Assembly: GCF_025751535.1 (NCBI RefSeq)
Contig: NZ_JAOWLC010000008.1
Span: forward strand, 62,001 to 126,000
Direction of reading: 5' to 3'
Source of the DNA: Lentibacter sp. XHP0401
GTDB lineage: Bacteria; Pseudomonadota; Alphaproteobacteria; Rhodobacterales; Rhodobacteraceae
Length of the DNA: 64,000 nucleotides
The position numbers and the translations under genes were made by a program. Under the pieces are notes generated by a model. That model made no database searches. It had not been told where the DNA came from and was given only the letters and a program-made list of their open reading frames with translations. Shown piece after piece: positions 60,179-64,000 of this stretch. Each line of letters begins with the position of its first letter. Positions within the stretch are counted from its first letter, which is position 1.

Positions 60179-63100
60179 ATGCCTACCGCCAACGAGCTGA
60201 ACTTAAACACTAATGCAACCGCAATGGACATGGCGGAGGCGATGTTCGGAGATGGCGTCACCATAACAAACGCCACTTATACGGGGGCTGCTTCGGCATC
60301 TGGCACTTATACTGGCGGCCTTTCGACGCTTGGTTCGCTGACGCAGTCTGACACGGGCGTTATTTTGTCGACCGGTAATGCCGCTGATTTTACCAACAGT
60401 TCCGGCACAAGCGACACCAATGTTTCGGATGGCACAAGCACGGATCATACCGGCGCGGGCGGAATCGTTGGAGATACTGATCTTAACGCTGTTTCGGGGC
60501 AGGACACCTTTGACGGTGCCTTTTTCGAGGCCGAGTTTGTTGCCGCCGGTGACTTGCTCACGATGCAGTTTGTTTTCACCTCGGAAGAGTATCTTGAGTA
60601 TGTGAATGGCGGTGTGAATGATGCTATGGGCGTTTGGGTCAACGGAACATATATTCCGCTGACGCTGGCCGACGGGTCGACCCAGAACGTGACGATTGAC
60701 ACGATCAACGACGGCACCAATTCAAACCTGTATGTCGACAACCCTTCAGCACTAGACACCTACAACACGGAGATGGACGGGGGCACTGTTGTGCTTTCGC
60801 TCACGGCGCCTGTGAATGCGGGCGAGTCCAATACCATTCGTATCGGGATTGGTGACGGGGGCGACTCGTCCTATGATTCCAACCTGCTGATTATGGGTAA
60901 CTCGATCCAGACCGTCTCGATTGCCGAGAGGGACGAGCTTGTGCAGGGCGCGAATGTCACGCAGTCGCATGACCTTCTGTCGAATGATATCAACATTGAC
61001 AATAACCAGCTGACCATCACCCACATCAACAACGTGGCTGTGAACGTGGGCGACACGGTAACGCTGCCTTCTGGCGAGCAGATAACGCTCAACGCGGATA
61101 TGACGGTCGATATTCTGACTGACGGCGACATCGGGACCAACAACTTCACCTATTCCACCATCGATTCCGCAGGGAATGTTTCAACGGGCCTTGCCACGAT
61201 CGAGACCTCAGCTAATCCTCCGGACTTCATTGTCGAAGGCACGACAGGCGCTGATGTGATCGACGTGGCCTACACGGGTGACCCCGAAGGCGACATGATC
61301 GACAACACGGACCACTCAGATGCTTCGAATGCTGACTACGTTGAAGCGGGTGCGGGCAACGACAGCGTTGTTTCCGGTGCGGGCAATGATACCGTTTTCG
61401 GCGCAGACGGCTCCGATACGATCTTCGGCGGCGACGGTGATGACAACCTTGACGGTGATGACGCCTTCGCCACGGGCGCGGCTGACTACATCGACGGCGG
61501 TGCGGGCAATGACCAGATCATCGGTGATGTGGGCAATGACAGCCTCTATGGCGGCACGGGCAGGGATACCATCTACGCAGGCGACGACGACGACCTCGTC
61601 TACGGCGGTGCGGGCGATGATAGCCTTTATGGTGAGGCCGGAAACGACTATATCAGCGGCGGCGACGGCAACGACAACATTGTCGCGGGCGATGGCAGCG
61701 ACAATGTCGACGGCGGCAACGGCAACGACACCGTCTTCGGCGATGCGGGCGGGGACAACATCGACGGCGACGCCGGCGACGACATGCTCTACGGCGGCAC
61801 CGGAAGCGACAGCATCTGGGGTGGCACCGGTAATGACACAATAGATGGCGGCTCGGAGGCCGACGCGCTCTATGGCGGCGCTGGTGATGACAGTATCCTC
61901 GGCGGCGCGGGCGGAGACTTCATCTCGCTGAGCGGTGGCGCGGACATCGTCAACGCGGGTGATGATGCCGACAACATCGTCGTGGACGCCACGAACTACG
62001 CCGACGGCACCACCGTCACGGTAGATGGCGGCACAGGTGGTGTCGACAATGACACGCTGAACCTCTCGGATTTTACATACTACACCGCGCTCAGCGAAAC
62101 GCCTGACGCCGACGGCGACAGCACCTCGGGCAGCGTGACCGTGCAGGATGCCTCGGGCAACCTGATCACCTTCAACTTCACCGAAATCGAGAGCCTCATC
62201 CTCCCGCCTCCCGCGCCAAACTATATTGTCGAGGGCACCGGCGGTGACGATACGATTGACGCGGCCTATGCGGGTGACCCCGAAGGCGACATGATCGACG
62301 CGAACGACCATTCAGACGGCTCGAATGACGATAGCGTAACTGCCGGAGATGGCGACGACAGCGTTGTTGCAGGCGCTGGCAATGACACCGTCTGGGGCGA
62401 TGGTGGCAATGACACCATCCAGGGCGGGACCGGTGACGACAGCATCATGGGGGATGGCGGAACAGGGACAGGGGCGCCCGCGACACTGGACTGGACCAAT
62501 GTTCCGCTCACCAATGGCGATGGCGTGGCCACAGTCTCTGACGGCACGGATACTGTCGGTGTGACCGTCACTGGCAGCGGCTTGATCAACACGGGCTATG
62601 GCGTCGATGAGTATTACCGGCCGACGAACGTCCAGATCACCGAGGCCAACTCGACTTTGATCGAGTTTGACGGGGCCGTTGAAAATGTGAGCTTCGAGCT
62701 TTTTGATGTCGATTCCAACGGCACGACGTTTGACGACCAGTTCACCATCATCGCGCTGGACGCGGATGGCAACGAGGTGCCGGTCACCTTCACAGGCGTG
62801 ACCCATCACACGGTTACAGGAAACACAATCGAAGGCGAAGCCGATCTTGATAGCGGCCATACCGGTACTCAAGATGCGGTGACTGTGAACATTCCGTTTG
62901 AAGTCGTCAGCATCGAGATCATCTATGAACCCGGTTCCGATGTGGGTAACACGGGCCTCGCGGGCATTGGTGATCTGAACTTTGAGATTGTTCCATCAGG
63001 CGATGACTCTCTCGACGGCGGCGCGGGCAACGACACAATCAACGGGATGACCGGCGATGATGTGGTTGTCGGGGGCACGGGGGATGACAGCCTTGATGGC

Positions 63101-64000
63101 GGTGCAGGTCAAGACACTCTCTATGGCGGCGACGACCAGGACAGCATTCATGGCGGCCTTGGAAATGATGTCATTTCGGGCGACGCAGGTGACGACACAG
63201 CCCGCGGCGGGATCGGCAACGACACGATTGACGGCGGCGATGGCAACGATTCTATGTACGGCAACGAGGGTGACGACAGCATTACCGGTGATGCTGGCAA
63301 CGACTCCATCTATGGTGAGTTCGGCAACGATTATGTTGCTGGTGGTGATGGTGATGACCACATCGAAGGTAACGAAGGTGACGACACGCTTGTAGGCGGC
63401 GCTGGTGATGACTGGGTGCGCGGTAGCTACGGCAACGACGAGCTGCACGGCGGTGAAGGGGATGATTTCCTTTGGGGCGGTTATGGCGATGACACCCTCA
63501 TTTTTGCTGACAACTTCGGCAATGACACTGTCGAGGGTGAAGAAGCCTTTGAGACAGACGGCGACACGATTGATCTGAGCGGCGTCACGTCTGATCTGAC
63601 GATTGATCTGACCTCGGCCAACCCCGAGAACGGAACCTTCACCAACGGCACAGGCACTGTGAACTTTGTCGAGATCGAGAATATCATTCTCGGTGGCGGT
63701 GCGGATACGCTTGTGCTTGGCACAGGGTCAGGCCAGGACCGTGTGGAAGGGTTCAGCATCCCGACAGAGAGCGGCGGTGTTTATACAGGCGTTGATCTTC
63801 TGGATGTGAGCACTTTGGTTGATACCAACGGTGCACCTGTCAACACCGATGATGTGACCCTCAGCACGGATGCGAACGGCGATGCTGTTCTGACCTTCCC
63901 GAGCGGTGAAAGCCTCACGCTTGTTGGCGTGACGGAAGCAAGCATTACTGATCCCGATGTGCTGGAAGCCATGGGTATTCCGCAGCCGAACTATATTGTT
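60179..64000 (+). CDS. Giant RTX (calcium-binding) surface protein, N-terminal 1,274 codons; runs off the window
   Basis: An open frame from ATG 60179 to the edge with no stop. Residues 1-260 are a choice-of-anchor-type beta-domain (AMFGDGVTITNATYTG, DTGVILSTGNAADF, FVFTSEEYLEYVNGGVNDAM). A cadherin-like stretch follows (LVQGANVTQSHDLLSNDINI). RTX nonapeptides of type GGxGxDxUx then form blocks at about 61,350-61,930, 62,330-62,460 and 62,995-63,490 (for example GGAGDDSLYGEAGNDYI). A block opening YIVEG.G.D.ID.AY.GDPEGDMID recurs at about 61,226 and 62,218, with a third beginning at the edge. There is no N-terminal signal peptide, so export by a type I system using a C-terminal signal is expected. 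Confidence 0.92.
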   Translation, partial: MPTANELNLNTNATAMDMAEAMFGDGVTITNATYTGAASASGTYTGGLSTLGSLTQSDTGVILSTGNAADFTNSSGTSDTNVSDGTSTDHTGAGGIVGDTDLNAVSGQDTFDGAFFEAEFVAAGDLLTMQFVFTSEEYLEYVNGGVNDAMGVWVNGTYIPLTLADGSTQNVTIDTINDGTNSNLYVDNPSALDTYNTEMDGGTVVLSLTAPVNAGESNTIRIGIGDGGDSSYDSNLLIMGNSIQTVSIAERDELVQGANVTQSHDLLSNDINIDNNQLTITHINNVAVNVGDTVTLPSGEQITLNADMTVDILTDGDIGTNNFTYSTIDSAGNVSTGLATIETSANPPDFIVEGTTGADVIDVAYTGDPEGDMIDNTDHSDASNADYVEAGAGNDSVVSGAGNDTVFGADGSDTIFGGDGDDNLDGDDAFATGAADYIDGGAGNDQIIGDVGNDSLYGGTGRDTIYAGDDDDLVYGGAGDDSLYGEAGNDYISGGDGNDNIVAGDGSDNVDGGNGNDTVFGDAGGDNIDGDAGDDMLYGGTGSDSIWGGTGNDTIDGGSEADALYGGAGDDSILGGAGGDFISLSGGADIVNAGDDADNIVVDATNYADGTTVTVDGGTGGVDNDTLNLSDFTYYTALSETPDADGDSTSGSVTVQDASGNLITFNFTEIESLILPPPAPNYIVEGTGGDDTIDAAYAGDPEGDMIDANDHSDGSNDDSVTAGDGDDSVVAGAGNDTVWGDGGNDTIQGGTGDDSIMGDGGTGTGAPATLDWTNVPLTNGDGVATVSDGTDTVGVTVTGSGLINTGYGVDEYYRPTNVQITEANSTLIEFDGAVENVSFELFDVDSNGTTFDDQFTIIALDADGNEVPVTFTGVTHHTVTGNTIEGEADLDSGHTGTQDAVTVNIPFEVVSIEIIYEPGSDVGNTGLAGIGDLNFEIVPSGDDSLDGGAGNDTINGMTGDDVVVGGTGDDSLDGGAGQDTLYGGDDQDSIHGGLGNDVISGDAGDDTARGGIGNDTIDGGDGNDSMYGNEGDDSITGDAGNDSIYGEFGNDYVAGGDGDDHIEGNEGDDTLVGGAGDDWVRGSYGNDELHGGEGDDFLWGGYGDDTLIFADNFGNDTVEGEEAFETDGDTIDLSGVTSDLTIDLTSANPENGTFTNGTGTVNFVEIENIILGGGADTLVLGTGSGQDRVEGFSIPTESGGVYTGVDLLDVSTLVDTNGAPVNTDDVTLSTDANGDAVLTFPSGESLTLVGVTEASITDPDVLEAMGIPQPNYIV

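Noticed and set aside
61316-62311. 331-codon valine/alanine-rich frame opposite the RTX repeats
   Set aside because: Periodic GGxGxD codons create long antisense frames; the sense frame is a typical RTX protein.

Overview
The window looks like a chromosome segment of a marine Rhodobacteraceae (Roseobacter-type) alphaproteobacterium. The evidence is an mcl1-type malyl-CoA lyase, a COQ9 family protein, a DUF1013 (TrcR-like) protein, a dgcN-dgcA-dat D-amino-acid cluster, Hint_2 and RTX secreted proteins, and the GC-rich codon use of the right half. The sequence falls into two parts. Positions 1 to about 34,170 are a mosaic genomic island. Positions about 34,200 to 64,000 are ordinary chromosomal housekeeping DNA.

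Island, left part (1-17,533). A partial TIGR04255 family gene and a complete IS110 element precede a small PUA/EVE-like protein. Divergent from it runs a complete type I BREX phage-defence operon: brxR, brxA, brxB, brxC, pglX, pglZ, brxL (3,016-16,679), all closely spaced or overlapping. Its last gene is unusual. BrxL keeps the AAA+ core but ends in a domain that reads like the MIT_C (phospholipase-D-like) domain of MITD1, where a Lon-like protease domain is usual. Two small membrane proteins follow.

Island, right part (17,583-34,170). This is a patchwork of IS remnants (IS30, IS1595, IS3, IS1182) around several intact genes. These are an HNH nuclease, a DUF3293-metK operon behind a structured leader, a GIY-YIG plus DnaQ-like exonuclease fusion with a small partner, and a DUF4156-like lipoprotein. 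A tniQ gene (19,518-21,362) is split from a tnsA-tnsB-tnsC operon (30,087-33,930), and together they could form a Tn7-like transposition machinery. Three copies of a TATGGTTT-centred repeat lie between tnsC and the 3' end of mcl1. They look like TnsB-binding sites of a transposon end lying roughly 36 bp beyond the mcl1 stop codon. No cas gene is present. The opposite transposon end was not found.

Chromosomal part (34,205-64,000). The order is mcl1; the dgcN-dgcA-dat D-glutamate/D-amino-acid genes; DUF1244 and N-formylglutamate amidohydrolase genes; pyk; rpmI-rplT; pheS, DUF2513, a tiny coupled ORF and pheT; a methyltransferase; ytoQ; mscL; an SH3 protein; tRNA-Met; a haem-binding membrane protein; ald with a divergent Lrp-type regulator; a Hint protein; a GMC oxidoreductase; a flavodoxin; a YghU-type glutathione transferase; rpsU; COQ9; a quinone oxidoreductase; RNase T2; the TrcR-like gene; and the first 1,274 codons of a very large RTX adhesin-like protein that runs off the right edge. 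A 29-bp intergenic repeat behind GC-rich hairpins occurs three times at gene ends in this part.

How the parts fit: BREX needs S-adenosylmethionine for PglX methylation, and the island carries its own metK, but any functional link is inference. Nuclease genes (HNH, GIY-YIG/DnaQ) and TIGR04255/EVE-like genes give the island the character of a defence island that may have been mobilised by the Tn7-like machinery.
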